From positions 1-16,486 of the forward strand of contig CAYMCQ010000088.1 in NCBI GenBank assembly GCA_964389025.1: a DNA stretch of 16,486 bases, in the 5' to 3' direction. The first letter of the stretch is position 1. The number at the start of each line of letters is the position of its first letter. Shown here in pieces: positions 1 through 7,593 of this stretch. The notes under the pieces were generated by a model that saw only the letters and a list, made by a program, of their open reading frames with translations, was not told the DNA's origin and ran no database searches. Both the position numbers and the translations under genes were made by a program. Origin of the DNA: CAYMCQ01 sp964389025. Its GTDB lineage: Bacteria; Verrucomicrobiota; Verrucomicrobiia; Limisphaerales; CAYMCQ01.

Positions 1-72
1 ACTCCGATTTTGACACTTCCACTGACCAACAACTAATGACACTTGCCCGTTCATCCGTGGTTGATTCCTTCT
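1..72. other. Short leading stretch, no gene seen
   Basis: This is the non-coding flank downstream of the minus-strand oxidoreductase gene. I see no convincing hairpin-plus-T-tract terminator and no coding sequence in it. Confidence 0.4.
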
Positions 73-1056
73 TCAGAGTTCACCTGCTCTGCCAGTCCTT
101 GCAGACTCCATCGCCGCATCGAGCACGCGGACGGAATCGTAGCCAGCCCAGCCGTCAGCCAAAGGTTTTTCGCGCGTCTCGACGGATTTCACGAACGCGC
201 GCAACTCGGCGAGCAGCGGCTCTTCCGGCGGCGTCTCGATTTGCGTTACGACACCTTCGACACCTTTGAAATCATTTCCATCGCGGACGTGTTTGTTCTC
301 GTAGGTTTTGATTTTGTATTGGGCGATGTTGTAATCGCAGACGGCACTCAACTTCTCGCCGACGACGATGACCTCGCGAAATTTTCCGGGGATGAAATAA
401 TCGTTCTCGACCGTTGCCCAGGTTTTGCCTTTCGCGGTTTCATATTCAAGCGAGACGAGCGAAACGTCGTCCATGCCGCGCACCATGAAATCGTGATGAA
501 TGGCCAGCACGCTTTTGGGCATTGCGTTGAGGACGTAATTGAACAGGTCTACGAAATGGATTCCGTCGGCGAACATCACGCCGCTGTCGTTGCGCGGGCG
601 TTTGAATCCGCCGAAGTGTCCGCGCAGCATGTTCACGCGACCAAACTGGCCGGACTGGATGGCGTCACGAATCCACTGCGTCGCAGGGTCAAAGCGCAAG
701 ATGTGGCCGACTTGAAGAATGCGCTTCTGTTTTTCAGCAAGCTCCGCGAGCTTCTTCGATTCGTCTGGAACGAGCGTCAGCGGTTTTTCCACAAAGACAT
801 CTTTGCCCGCTTCAAGAAACTCTTTGCAGAGTGGGAAATGTGTTTGGGCAGGCGTGACGACAACGACGGCGTCCACTTTGCCGGCGAAGTCTTTGTAGTT
901 GGTTGTAAGCCGCGCGTCAGGTAGGCCAAGTTTTCGCGCCGGTTCGAGTTGTTTCGCGCCAACCTCGGCGATGTAAAGCTCAATCGGCAGCGAATTGAGA
1001 TTGCGCAGGTGATTGACACCCCAACGTCCGAGTCCGAGTAACAAAACTTTTGTCAT
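73..1056 (-). CDS. Gfo/Idh/MocA-family NAD(P)-dependent oxidoreductase
   Basis: Predicted cytoplasmic dehydrogenase of about 327 residues, the usual length for the family, which oxidises or reduces sugars, sugar nucleotides or inositols with NAD(P). The N-terminal Rossmann fold shows the dinucleotide motif GLGRWG at residues 8-13. A hydrophobic strand VDAVVVVTP follows, then the family's EKP motif at residues 90-92, whose lysine is normally catalytic. The second domain has DGIHFVD at residues 164-170, matching the conserved Asp-x-x-His pair. I chose the ATG at 1056 because it puts the first Rossmann strand at the very N-terminus. A TTG at 1083 would add nine basic residues and overlap the upstream stop codon by 4 bp. 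It is the last gene of a run of three with the FecR and beta-barrel genes, so a role in envelope glycan or exopolysaccharide precursor synthesis is plausible. The substrate cannot be read from the sequence. Confidence 0.9.
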   Translation of the reverse strand: MTKVLLLGLGRWGVNHLRNLNSLPIELYIAEVGAKQLEPARKLGLPDARLTTNYKDFAGKVDAVVVVTPAQTHFPLCKEFLEAGKDVFVEKPLTLVPDESKKLAELAEKQKRILQVGHILRFDPATQWIRDAIQSGQFGRVNMLRGHFGGFKRPRNDSGVMFADGIHFVDLFNYVLNAMPKSVLAIHHDFMVRGMDDVSLVSLEYETAKGKTWATVENDYFIPGKFREVIVVGEKLSAVCDYNIAQYKIKTYENKHVRDGNDFKGVEGVVTQIETPPEEPLLAELRAFVKSVETREKPLADGWAGYDSVRVLDAAMESARTGRAGEL

Positions 1057-1079
1057 TCCATTTCGTCGCCGCGCGGCGA

Positions 1080-2111
1080 TCAAAACTTCACGGTCAAATT
1101 CACTCCGCCGCCCGCATCCAGCTTGCGGTAATCCTGCGCGCTGTCGGATTTGCGGACGTCGTAGGATACAAACGTGCGCAGGCTGACCTGCGGCGTGAAG
1201 AAGAAATACAAGGCAACGCCGAGCGAGTGCAGTTGGTCATCGCGGCTGCCGCGCGCGGTGAAGTGCGTGAAGGTGTAGCGGTAAAAAGGCTGCGCCAGCG
1301 AGTGCGGACAGAGCTGCTGCGTCCACGCCGCGAAAAGAGAATGGTCCGTGCGGTCGTTGCTGTCGTCGTCGAGCACCGTCGGCGGCGTGTCCACTGATGT
1401 GAAGCGGTAATCACCCATGTAGCCGAGCGCGAACGCGCCGTTTTCGTTCACGGTGAAATTGCGTTGCAAGCTCCAGCGCGGGACGTATTCGCGGTAGAAC
1501 TGGCTGTAGCTAGACGTCGTCAGCAGCCGTGTGAAATCAAAGCCGAGCGATGCCGTCCATTTGTCGCGCGACCACTGCATGTCGGTGAAAAGAGTCTGCG
1601 CGTTGAAATCAAACTTGTTCAACCGGACTTTTTGGGGCGTGGCGTAAATGTCATCGAGACTGATCACTGAAACCTTGTCGCCGCCGAGCAATCCGTAATC
1701 AAACCACTGCTGCCGGAAGCCGATGCGCGGCGCGAATTTGCCGTCGAGCAGGTCATACGGCGTGGGCGCGAGCGCGATCTGCGCGGTGCTCACGAGCACG
1801 TTGGCGGACTTTCTGAAGCTGTCGCCGAGGAACATGTTGTCCGTGTAAAAAAACTGCGCGTCGGCCATCGCTTCGAAATAAGTCTTGCGCTGCTTGATGC
1901 GCAGAACGGATTGCGGGCCGACGTCGCTGCTTTCGTCTGGCGAAATTTCGGGAACGGCGTCGCCTTCCTGAAACGACTTCGCGGCTTGTTCATTTTGTTC
2001 GCGCAGGCGGAGCGATTCCACTTGTTGCGACGCGCCAAGCGCCTGGGCGCGGAGTTCGTTTTGCGCAGCGACGCAGCCTGCGATGAGAAGAAGTGCGGTG
2101 AGTTTTTTCAT
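1080..2111 (-). CDS. Predicted outer-membrane beta-barrel protein
   Basis: A 343-residue exported protein I cannot assign to a named family. The N-terminus (MKKLTALLLIAGCVAAQ) is a signal peptide. Cleavage after an A-x-A site near residue 24 or a loose lipobox (IAGC, Cys13) are both possible. After a polar linker to about residue 75, the rest alternates polar and aromatic/hydrophobic residues, with many Tyr, Phe and Trp in short strands (FFYTDNMF, RIGFRQQWFDYG, SLGVALYFFF). It ends in Phe after LTVKF, typical of proteins recognised by the outer-membrane assembly machinery. The start ATG overlaps the stop of the FecR gene (ATGA), implying translational coupling. The oxidoreductase start lies 23 bp downstream. 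It is probably a porin-like or adhesin-like barrel working with the FecR protein. The ligand is unknown. Confidence 0.7.
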   Translation of the reverse strand: MKKLTALLLIAGCVAAQNELRAQALGASQQVESLRLREQNEQAAKSFQEGDAVPEISPDESSDVGPQSVLRIKQRKTYFEAMADAQFFYTDNMFLGDSFRKSANVLVSTAQIALAPTPYDLLDGKFAPRIGFRQQWFDYGLLGGDKVSVISLDDIYATPQKVRLNKFDFNAQTLFTDMQWSRDKWTASLGFDFTRLLTTSSYSQFYREYVPRWSLQRNFTVNENGAFALGYMGDYRFTSVDTPPTVLDDDSNDRTDHSLFAAWTQQLCPHSLAQPFYRYTFTHFTARGSRDDQLHSLGVALYFFFTPQVSLRTFVSYDVRKSDSAQDYRKLDAGGGVNLTVKF

Positions 2112-3016
2112 GGTTCTTGATTACGTGAAGGCTGCGAAAGGATGATGATGCCAGATCCGCCATTGCCGTTGAACTGTTCGTCGGGCGTGCCTTCGCCCTC
2201 GTAAATCTGGTTGAGCGTCCGCCTGCCGGTCGGCGAGTGGATGGCGGTCTGATACGAATTATTGTCCACCGACCCGAGGCCGTTTTTCTGGTGCTGCTTC
2301 GACGCGAAATCGTCGGCGGAAATTCCGGTGTCCTGCTTGCGGCCGCCGGCAATCTCGGCGTTCTGCTGCTGGATGGCCGCGTCAATCAACGACTGCGACG
2401 GCACGGGCTTTGAAAAACCGCCGACCAATTTCGAGCCGCCAACGAGTCTGCCGAGGTTGATGTCCAGCACGTCGCTGAAACTTTTTCCGCCCGGCAAAAT
2501 GAAAACGACCTGGCCGGCTTTCAACTTCTTCGACTTGCCGTTTTTCAGCGTGGCCTTGCCCTTGCCTTCGAGCACGATGAATTTGAAACCGCCATTCTGC
2601 GTCGCGACCACGATGATTGTGGTGCCTAGCACCGCCGCCGAAGCGCCGCCGGATTTGATGGTGCCGCCGCCTTTGCCGCTGGGCGAATGAAAGAGGACGC
2701 TGCCTTTTTCAAGATTCATGTCGCGGCCCTGTGGCTCGAAGGAGAAAACCGAGTTCGCGCCGATGCGCGTGATGGTCTGATCCGGCGCGGTCAATTCCGC
2801 GCGCGAATCCGGGCCGGTGCGGACGAGGTCAGGCGCTTTGACGAGGTCATTGACCTTCGCGGGCTGCGCGGCCTTGGTGGTCGCGGCCACTTTGCTGACG
2901 TCCTTGACGATTTCCGTGAACGTGCTTTCGGACAGCGGCGCGGCGAAGGTTGATGCGGACAAACCCGCAGCAAGCGTCACCGCGAAAATTTTGGTTCTCA
3001 TAGATTGGCGGCTCAT
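2108..3016 (-). CDS. Secreted FecR-domain protein
   Basis: A 302-residue protein with a signal peptide: basic start, hydrophobic run FAVTLAAGLS, cleavage near AAP at residues 25-27. A FecR-type beta-rich domain covers about residues 55-175. It has the typical progression VRTGPDSRAEL, TRIGANSVF, LEKGSVLFH, then SGGASAAVLGTT and a final AGQVVFILPGGK. The remaining 120 residues are Gly-, Gln- and Asn-rich and low in recognisable folds. Classical FecR is an inner-membrane anti-sigma regulator with a cytoplasmic N-terminus. This protein has no such part and no sigma gene beside it, so I infer a purely periplasmic or surface role, perhaps binding peptidoglycan or glycan. A second ATG at 3001 gives a tidier signal peptide and is an alternative start. 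Neither start has a strong Shine-Dalgarno. The gene is divergent from a CHASE2 cyclase and overlaps the barrel gene by 4 bp. Confidence 0.82.
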   Translation of the reverse strand: MSRQSMRTKIFAVTLAAGLSASTFAAPLSESTFTEIVKDVSKVAATTKAAQPAKVNDLVKAPDLVRTGPDSRAELTAPDQTITRIGANSVFSFEPQGRDMNLEKGSVLFHSPSGKGGGTIKSGGASAAVLGTTIIVVATQNGGFKFIVLEGKGKATLKNGKSKKLKAGQVVFILPGGKSFSDVLDINLGRLVGGSKLVGGFSKPVPSQSLIDAAIQQQNAEIAGGRKQDTGISADDFASKQHQKNGLGSVDNNSYQTAIHSPTGRRTLNQIYEGEGTPDEQFNGNGGSGIIILSQPSRNQEP

Positions 3017-3057
3017 TGTTTCGGCTTGTGTTTAGGACAAGCGCGTAGAATTGTCAA
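3017..3057. promoter_or_regulatory. Divergent intergenic region with a possible operator
   Basis: The 41-bp gap between the FecR and cyclase genes contains a perfect 6-bp inverted repeat, GCTTGT at 3024-3029 and ACAAGC at 3037-3042, separated by 7 bp. A -10-like TAGAAT lies at 3046-3051, only 6 bp before the cyclase ATG. No Shine-Dalgarno precedes that ATG. The gap is too small for two separate ordinary promoters, so either the promoters overlap the coding regions or the cyclase transcript is leaderless. This is an inference from spacing only. Confidence 0.3.
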
Positions 3058-5190
3058 ATGCGCATGAAGCGGCATTTGAAACGTTTTTGGATTCTCGCCG
3101 GCATCTGCGCGCTTTGCACCGGCGCGGCGATCTGGCTTTTCTGCATCAACAACGAAGCGCTGCTCGACGCGGAAAATTATACCCAGGACTTGCGGGCGCG
3201 GCAGGGGCGCAAGACTCCGATAGACCCGCGCCTGGTTCTCATCGGCGTGGACCGCCCGTCCTACGCCAGCTATTTCAGCGAGGAGGAGATGCGCCAGACT
3301 CCAGTCTTGCGCGCCATTTCCGAACCTTATCCGTGGTCGCGTGACGTGTGGGCAGAACTCATCACCAAGCTCGCCGACGCCGGAGCGAAAACCATCGTCA
3401 TTGACCTTGTCTTTGCCGCGCCGAAGGAGGGCGACGACGCTCTGAAGCGCGCGCTCGAAAAATACCGTGACCGCGTCGTCATCGGCTATGCCTTCGACAC
3501 GACGGAAGTCAATCAAGGCAAATTCGGAAGCATGACTTTCCCAAGCAAGACCGTCATTGAACCCGCAAGCGAACGTTCCGTGGTCGAAGATGATCGCGTG
3601 GGCTACGTCACCATCTGGCCGGATGCCGACGGCGTGCTGCGCGCCGCGGACTTTCGGCACACCGGCAACCAGCTCGGCGACATTCTTCCGCCCAATGTCA
3701 CGCTTGAATCCATTGACGCCCGCGCGCTCCGAAAATTTGGGCGGGCGGATCTGGTTCCTGACGGTTTCGAGCCGGTCCGTTTTCGCTACACATCGCCCGC
3801 CGGCGGCTACAAGCCGATCCTCCTCGGCGACGTGTTGCTTCCCAAAACGTGGCAGCGCAACTATTCCAACGGCGAATTTTTCAAGGACAAGCTCGTTCTT
3901 GTGGGCCCGACAGCGAGTCTGTTTCAAGACAAACACAGCACGCCGCTTGGTGTCATGCCCGGCCCGGAAATCCACCTGAACATCATCAACGCCGCCCTGC
4001 ATGGCGAATTTCTTGTGGAGACTTCCAGGCGCACAACGCTGCTGGCCATCGCGTTCGCCGGCTTCCTCGCCGCTGCGCTGTGTTTTCTTTTCCGCGAACC
4101 GGTCAAGCGTCTGGTCATCGTCTTCGCGATTTGCGCGGGCTACTGGGTTCTCGCCAAGTATCTTTTTGAGCGCGGTGGAATTTTCATTCCTGTCGCCGCG
4201 CCGCTGCTCATCGTGCCCATCGCCGCGCCAGTGCTGGTGTTGTTCATCGGCAGCGTGGTCGTGTTGTCGTTCGACTTTCTGGTGGAGCGGCTCGACAAGG
4301 CGCGCGTCCGCAAAACGCTCGAACGCTACGTCTCGCGCGACGTCGTCAAGGAACTGCTCGACAATCCGGCCACTTTCTTCAACTCGCTCACCGGCGTGCG
4401 CCGGCACGTGGCGATTTTGTTTTCAGACGTGCGCGGCTTCACCACGCTCACGGAAAAAGCCGACTCCGCCGCGCTGGTCAAGCAGCTCAACGAATATTTC
4501 GAGGAGATGGTGCGGCACGTTTTCGCGCATCAAGGCTCGCTCGACAAATTCATCGGCGACGCGGTGATGGCCGTTTGGGGAAACATCGTCAGCCACGGCA
4601 AACAAAAAGACGCGCACAACGCCGTCGCCACCGCGCTGGCGATGAAGAACAGTTTGAAGAGGCTGAACGCGGATTGGAAATCGCGCGGCATGACCGAACT
4701 CGCCTTCGGCATCGGCATCAATTGCGGTGAAGTCATCGTCGGCAATCTCGGTTCGTCGGAGAAAATGGAACTGACCGTCATCGGCGACGCCGTGAATCTC
4801 GCGTCGCGGCTCGAAGGGCTGACGAAGGAATATCGTCTCGACTTGTTGATTGGGGAAAACATGGCCGCGCTGGTGAGCGACACTTACATCTTGCGGCTCG
4901 TGGATTCCGTGCAGGTCAAAGGCAAAACGAAACCGGTGGACGTGTTCACTGTGATGGGCGACGGCGCGGCGCAAACCGTCTCAATGCCGCTCTGGCTGGC
5001 GCGATATGAAGAAGGCGTGCGGCTGTATCGCGCGCAAAAATTTTCTGAAGCGTTGATCGCGTTTCAGGAGTGCTCGCGCCGCCAGCCGGATGATTATTTG
5101 AGCGAGATGTATGTGAAACGATGCGAAGCCTTGATAAAAAATCCGCCGGATGATTCGTGGAACGGCGTCTTTGTGATGACGAAGAAGTGA
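3058..5190 (+). CDS. CHASE2-domain adenylate cyclase (class III) with TPR-like tail
   Basis: A 710-residue inner-membrane signalling enzyme predicted to make cAMP from ATP. A first membrane helix (residues 10-30) is followed by a periplasmic CHASE2 sensor domain (about 40-320, with PWSRDVWAELITKLADAGAK and VIDLVFA). Three more membrane segments follow (about 327-345, 351-370, 375-408), then a linker and the class III cyclase domain (about 445-635). Metal-binding aspartates are D457 (FSDVRGFT) and D501 (FIGDAVMAVWG). K497 and T573 (ELTVIGD) occupy the substrate-selecting positions and favour ATP over GTP. N580 and R584 (VNLASR) are the transition-state pair, so the enzyme looks active. The last 65 residues (ARYEEGVRLYRAQKFSEAL and onward) form one TPR-like hairpin. 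An in-frame TAG at 3046 forces the start to the ATG at 3058 or the one at 3064. It ends 17 bp from the convergent gspE. Confidence 0.94.
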   Translation: MRMKRHLKRFWILAGICALCTGAAIWLFCINNEALLDAENYTQDLRARQGRKTPIDPRLVLIGVDRPSYASYFSEEEMRQTPVLRAISEPYPWSRDVWAELITKLADAGAKTIVIDLVFAAPKEGDDALKRALEKYRDRVVIGYAFDTTEVNQGKFGSMTFPSKTVIEPASERSVVEDDRVGYVTIWPDADGVLRAADFRHTGNQLGDILPPNVTLESIDARALRKFGRADLVPDGFEPVRFRYTSPAGGYKPILLGDVLLPKTWQRNYSNGEFFKDKLVLVGPTASLFQDKHSTPLGVMPGPEIHLNIINAALHGEFLVETSRRTTLLAIAFAGFLAAALCFLFREPVKRLVIVFAICAGYWVLAKYLFERGGIFIPVAAPLLIVPIAAPVLVLFIGSVVVLSFDFLVERLDKARVRKTLERYVSRDVVKELLDNPATFFNSLTGVRRHVAILFSDVRGFTTLTEKADSAALVKQLNEYFEEMVRHVFAHQGSLDKFIGDAVMAVWGNIVSHGKQKDAHNAVATALAMKNSLKRLNADWKSRGMTELAFGIGINCGEVIVGNLGSSEKMELTVIGDAVNLASRLEGLTKEYRLDLLIGENMAALVSDTYILRLVDSVQVKGKTKPVDVFTVMGDGAAQTVSMPLWLARYEEGVRLYRAQKFSEALIAFQECSRRQPDDYLSEMYVKRCEALIKNPPDDSWNGVFVMTKK

Positions 5191-5207
5191 AGACGTTTGG
5201 AACTGGC

Positions 5208-6950
5208 TCAGAGCTCCGTTCCCGCCGCTTTGAAATCTATGCGATGGGTCAACCGTTGAAGTTCGGCGATGGGAATCAAGCCCGCCTGAACTTTGCCCCA
5301 CGCCAGTTCCCGCAAGGAGCGCCAGCCGTGTTTGCGGATGGCCTGCCGCAGTTGTCCGGTCTTGAGGCCGGGAGCGATCATGTCCGCGATTTCATCGTTG
5401 ACCAGAAAGAACTCGTAAATGGCGACCCGCCCGCGATAACCCTTTTGATTGCACTCGATGCAGCCTCGTCCCTTCCACGCCTTGACCTCGGCGGGTTTGA
5501 TTCCCAGCGCTTTGGCCATCTCTTTGCGGAAACCGTCCGGGATGGCGGTGTCTTCTTCCATGCAATGACGGCAGATGCGCCGCGCCAATCGCTGGGCGAT
5601 GCTGCAAACCAGCGATGAGCCGATCAGAAACGGATCAACCTTCATGTCCATGAGCCGGGTGATCGAACTGACACTGTCGTTGGTGTGCAACGTGGAGAAA
5701 ACCAGATGCCCGGTTTGCGCAGCGCGCACGGCGATTTCCGCGGTTTCATCGTCGCGAATTTCTCCGATAAGCACCACGTCCGGGTCATGCCTCAACACCG
5801 AGCGCAGACCGCTGGCGAACGTCAGTCCGATGTCCTGTCGCACCTGGATTTGCGAGACGCCTTCCAACTGATATTCCACCGGATCTTCGATGGTGACGAT
5901 TTTGCGCGACTCGTCATTGGCGTGGGAGATGGCGGCATACAAGGTGGTCGTCTTTCCGCTGCCGGTCGGTCCGGTCAACAGGATCAATCCCTGCGGCAAC
6001 TGCGTCAGATCGGCGAAAAGCGCTTCGTGTTGCGGCTCCATGCCAAGCTGGCCGAGGTCCAGGAACAAACTTTGGCGTCCGAGAATTCGCAGGCAGACGG
6101 TCTCGCCGTGCTTCGTCGGGATGATGGAAATGCGCAGGTCATATTCCTCGGTGCCCGTTTTCATGGAGATGCGCCCGTCGTGTGGCAGCCGTTTTTCCGC
6201 GATGTTCAGTCCCGCCATGATTTTGAGGCGCGAGGCGATGGTCTCGTGGAGCTGGCGCAGCGCATCGGGCACCGGCACCGTCTGCATCATGCCATCTATC
6301 CGATACCGCAGGCGAATCGAGGAATGGTAAGGTTCGATGTGGATGTCCGTGGCCTGCAGCCGCAACGCCTCCAAGAGAATCTGATCCACGAAGTCGGCAA
6401 TCGTGGCGTCAACGGCTTTGTCATCCGCGGTGGATTTGACATCGAAAACAATGTCCTCGCTGGCGTCCGTCAACCCGCGCTCTTCGCGCAATCGTTGGAT
6501 GGTTTGCGCGCCCAGCCCGAATTGTTTTTTAAGGACGGCGTGGATGCTACTTGGTGTTGTGAGAACCACTTTGAGCCGCTTGCCCAGCAGCAAGCGGAGG
6601 TTGCCCAGTTCCATTTGGCGGGGCGGTTCGCCAAAAGCCAGCGTGAGAGCCTCGCCGTCCAGCGAAACCGGCACCATGCGGTAATGAAAAATGAGTTTTA
6701 CCGGCACCAACTCCAGAACACTTGGCGAGAGCGTGATCTGGCTGTGGTCTATAAAATCCAGATGGTTGAGCGTCGCCAGCGCGCGATAGGTGTCTTCTTC
6801 CGACGCGTAATTGAGATCGACAATTGCCCGGTGCTGCGGGATGCCCAGGCGTTGCTGACTGCGGCGCACCTGTTCCAATTGCTTTGCCGTGAGCTTGCCC
6901 TGCTTCAGCAACAAGTCGCCGGTTTCTTTGCTGGTGACGGTCGGTTCCAT
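5208..6950 (-). CDS. gspE: Type II secretion / type IV pilus assembly ATPase (GspE/PilB family)
   Basis: A 580-residue cytoplasmic hexameric motor that powers pseudopilus or pilus assembly. The N-terminal T2SSE_N/MshEN-type region covers about residues 1-145. The ATPase core follows, with Walker A GPTGSGKT (327-334), Asp box IVTIEDPVEY (351-360), Walker B DVVLIGEIRD (391-400) and His box ending STLHTND (419-425). The zinc-binding tetracysteine C460/C463/C497/C500, typical of GspE and PilB rather than the retraction ATPase PilT, is present. It is the last gene of the secretion operon and starts 2 bp after the stop of the pilP-like gene, so the two are probably coupled. GspE and PilB cannot be told apart by motifs. 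I use gspE because the partners include GspL- and GspC-like proteins and no pilT or pilin gene is here. Confidence 0.93.
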   Translation of the reverse strand: MEPTVTSKETGDLLLKQGKLTAKQLEQVRRSQQRLGIPQHRAIVDLNYASEEDTYRALATLNHLDFIDHSQITLSPSVLELVPVKLIFHYRMVPVSLDGEALTLAFGEPPRQMELGNLRLLLGKRLKVVLTTPSSIHAVLKKQFGLGAQTIQRLREERGLTDASEDIVFDVKSTADDKAVDATIADFVDQILLEALRLQATDIHIEPYHSSIRLRYRIDGMMQTVPVPDALRQLHETIASRLKIMAGLNIAEKRLPHDGRISMKTGTEEYDLRISIIPTKHGETVCLRILGRQSLFLDLGQLGMEPQHEALFADLTQLPQGLILLTGPTGSGKTTTLYAAISHANDESRKIVTIEDPVEYQLEGVSQIQVRQDIGLTFASGLRSVLRHDPDVVLIGEIRDDETAEIAVRAAQTGHLVFSTLHTNDSVSSITRLMDMKVDPFLIGSSLVCSIAQRLARRICRHCMEEDTAIPDGFRKEMAKALGIKPAEVKAWKGRGCIECNQKGYRGRVAIYEFFLVNDEIADMIAPGLKTGQLRQAIRKHGWRSLRELAWGKVQAGLIPIAELQRLTHRIDFKAAGTEL

Positions 6951-6952
6951 GA

Positions 6953-7507
6953 TCAGGGCGCGGGAACTTCTATTTCCTTCACCACGTTGAACTGCAGAAT
7001 GTTCGTCTGTGACGCGGCATTTTTCAAAGTCAAAGTGCGCAGGCCGATGTCGGCCACCACCAGGTCGGCCACCACTTTCGCGCCCACCGGCCCCACAAAC
7101 AATCCCTCGCCCACTTTGACAAACGCCTTTTTATCGCCACCGGCAGTCTCATAGACGCCCTGGTAGGTCAGCGGAATTTTTTTAGTGGTTGGCGGCGGCG
7201 GGGTTGGTGTAGGCGGCTGGGCCGGCGGCGCGGGCGGCGGCTCAAAATAAGTTGTGTAAAAAAGGCTGGCCGCCCCGCGAGCTTGCGGGGTTGCCGGTCG
7301 CAAAGCCGAAAACGTCGCCGGCGAAAACAGCGCCTCGATCTTCCCGACCAACACAGCGGCATCGGGCGGGTTGGCACGGCGCTTCGACTCGGCGCGGTGG
7401 GGCAATTCGCCGCCCAGATCGTTCACGGCCAGCGCCAACAGGACCAACGTCCCGAACATCAGCGCGGTCAAGAACAGTTTGCTGTTTTCCAAAATTCTTA
7501 ACATCAT
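6953..7507 (-). CDS. PilP/GspC-like inner-membrane protein of the secretion system
   Basis: A 184-residue bitopic protein. One membrane helix lies near residues 11-28 (LFLTALMFGTLVLLALAV). A periplasmic linker follows, then a proline-rich spacer (about 89-109), then a small beta domain (about 111-176: IPLTYQGVYE, FVKVGEGLFVGP, LRTLTLKN) resembling the homology region of GspC/PulC and the beta domain of PilP. These proteins connect the inner-membrane platform to the secretin. The assignment rests on architecture and position between the pilO-like and gspE genes, as sequence conservation in this family is low. Two adjacent ATGs (7507 and 7504) are possible starts. The sequence upstream is a heptanucleotide repeat with no good ribosome site. 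A small palindrome at 7273-7290 is translated in frame within the linker. Confidence 0.68.
   Translation of the reverse strand: MMLRILENSKLFLTALMFGTLVLLALAVNDLGGELPHRAESKRRANPPDAAVLVGKIEALFSPATFSALRPATPQARGAASLFYTTYFEPPPAPPAQPPTPTPPPPTTKKIPLTYQGVYETAGGDKKAFVKVGEGLFVGPVGAKVVADLVVADIGLRTLTLKNAASQTNILQFNVVKEIEVPAP
7273..7290. repeat. Small palindrome inside the pilP-like gene
   Basis: An 18-bp near-perfect palindrome, CCCCGCGAG paired with CTTGCGGGG (one G-T mismatch), is translated in frame as part of PATPQARGA in the variable linker after the membrane helix. Its arm length of nine with one wobble pair resembles the other palindromes in this window. Confidence 0.5.
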
Positions 7508-7593
7508 AATGCGGAATTATGAAGGATGAAGGATGAAGGATGAAGTGCGGAATGCGGAACGGATTTCATAATTCATAATTCATCCTTCATTCT
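7508..7593. repeat. Heptanucleotide repeat array filling the pilO-pilP intergenic gap
   Basis: From 7514 to 7590 the sequence reads as eleven 7-bp units. GAATTAT is followed by three GAAGGAT copies, then GAAGTGC, GGAATGC and GGAACGG. The motif then switches strand to ATTTCAT, two AATTCAT and CCTTCAT, which are reverse complements of the ATGAATT and ATGAAGG type. The TGA stop of the pilO-like gene lies in the last CCTTCAT unit, and the pilP-like start abuts the other end. The array replaces any normal ribosome-binding region there. Confidence 0.85.

Noticed and set aside
43..924. Long plus-strand open frame opposite the oxidoreductase gene
   Set aside because: It mirrors a gene with clear Rossmann and EKP motifs on the minus strand and has no family features of its own.
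3013..4407. 464-codon minus-strand open frame opposite the CHASE2 cyclase
   Set aside because: Its composition is rich in Arg, Asp and His as expected of an antisense shadow in GC-rich DNA, while the plus strand has unmistakable CHASE2 and cyclase domains.
5191..5220. Possible bidirectional terminator between the cyclase and gspE
   Set aside because: GGAAC and GTTCC can pair, but the inner stem is broken by mismatches and there is no T-tract on either strand.
5685..7154. 489-codon plus-strand open frame opposite gspE
   Set aside because: It is antisense to a gene with Walker A, Walker B and tetracysteine motifs, and runs across the gspE start into the next gene.
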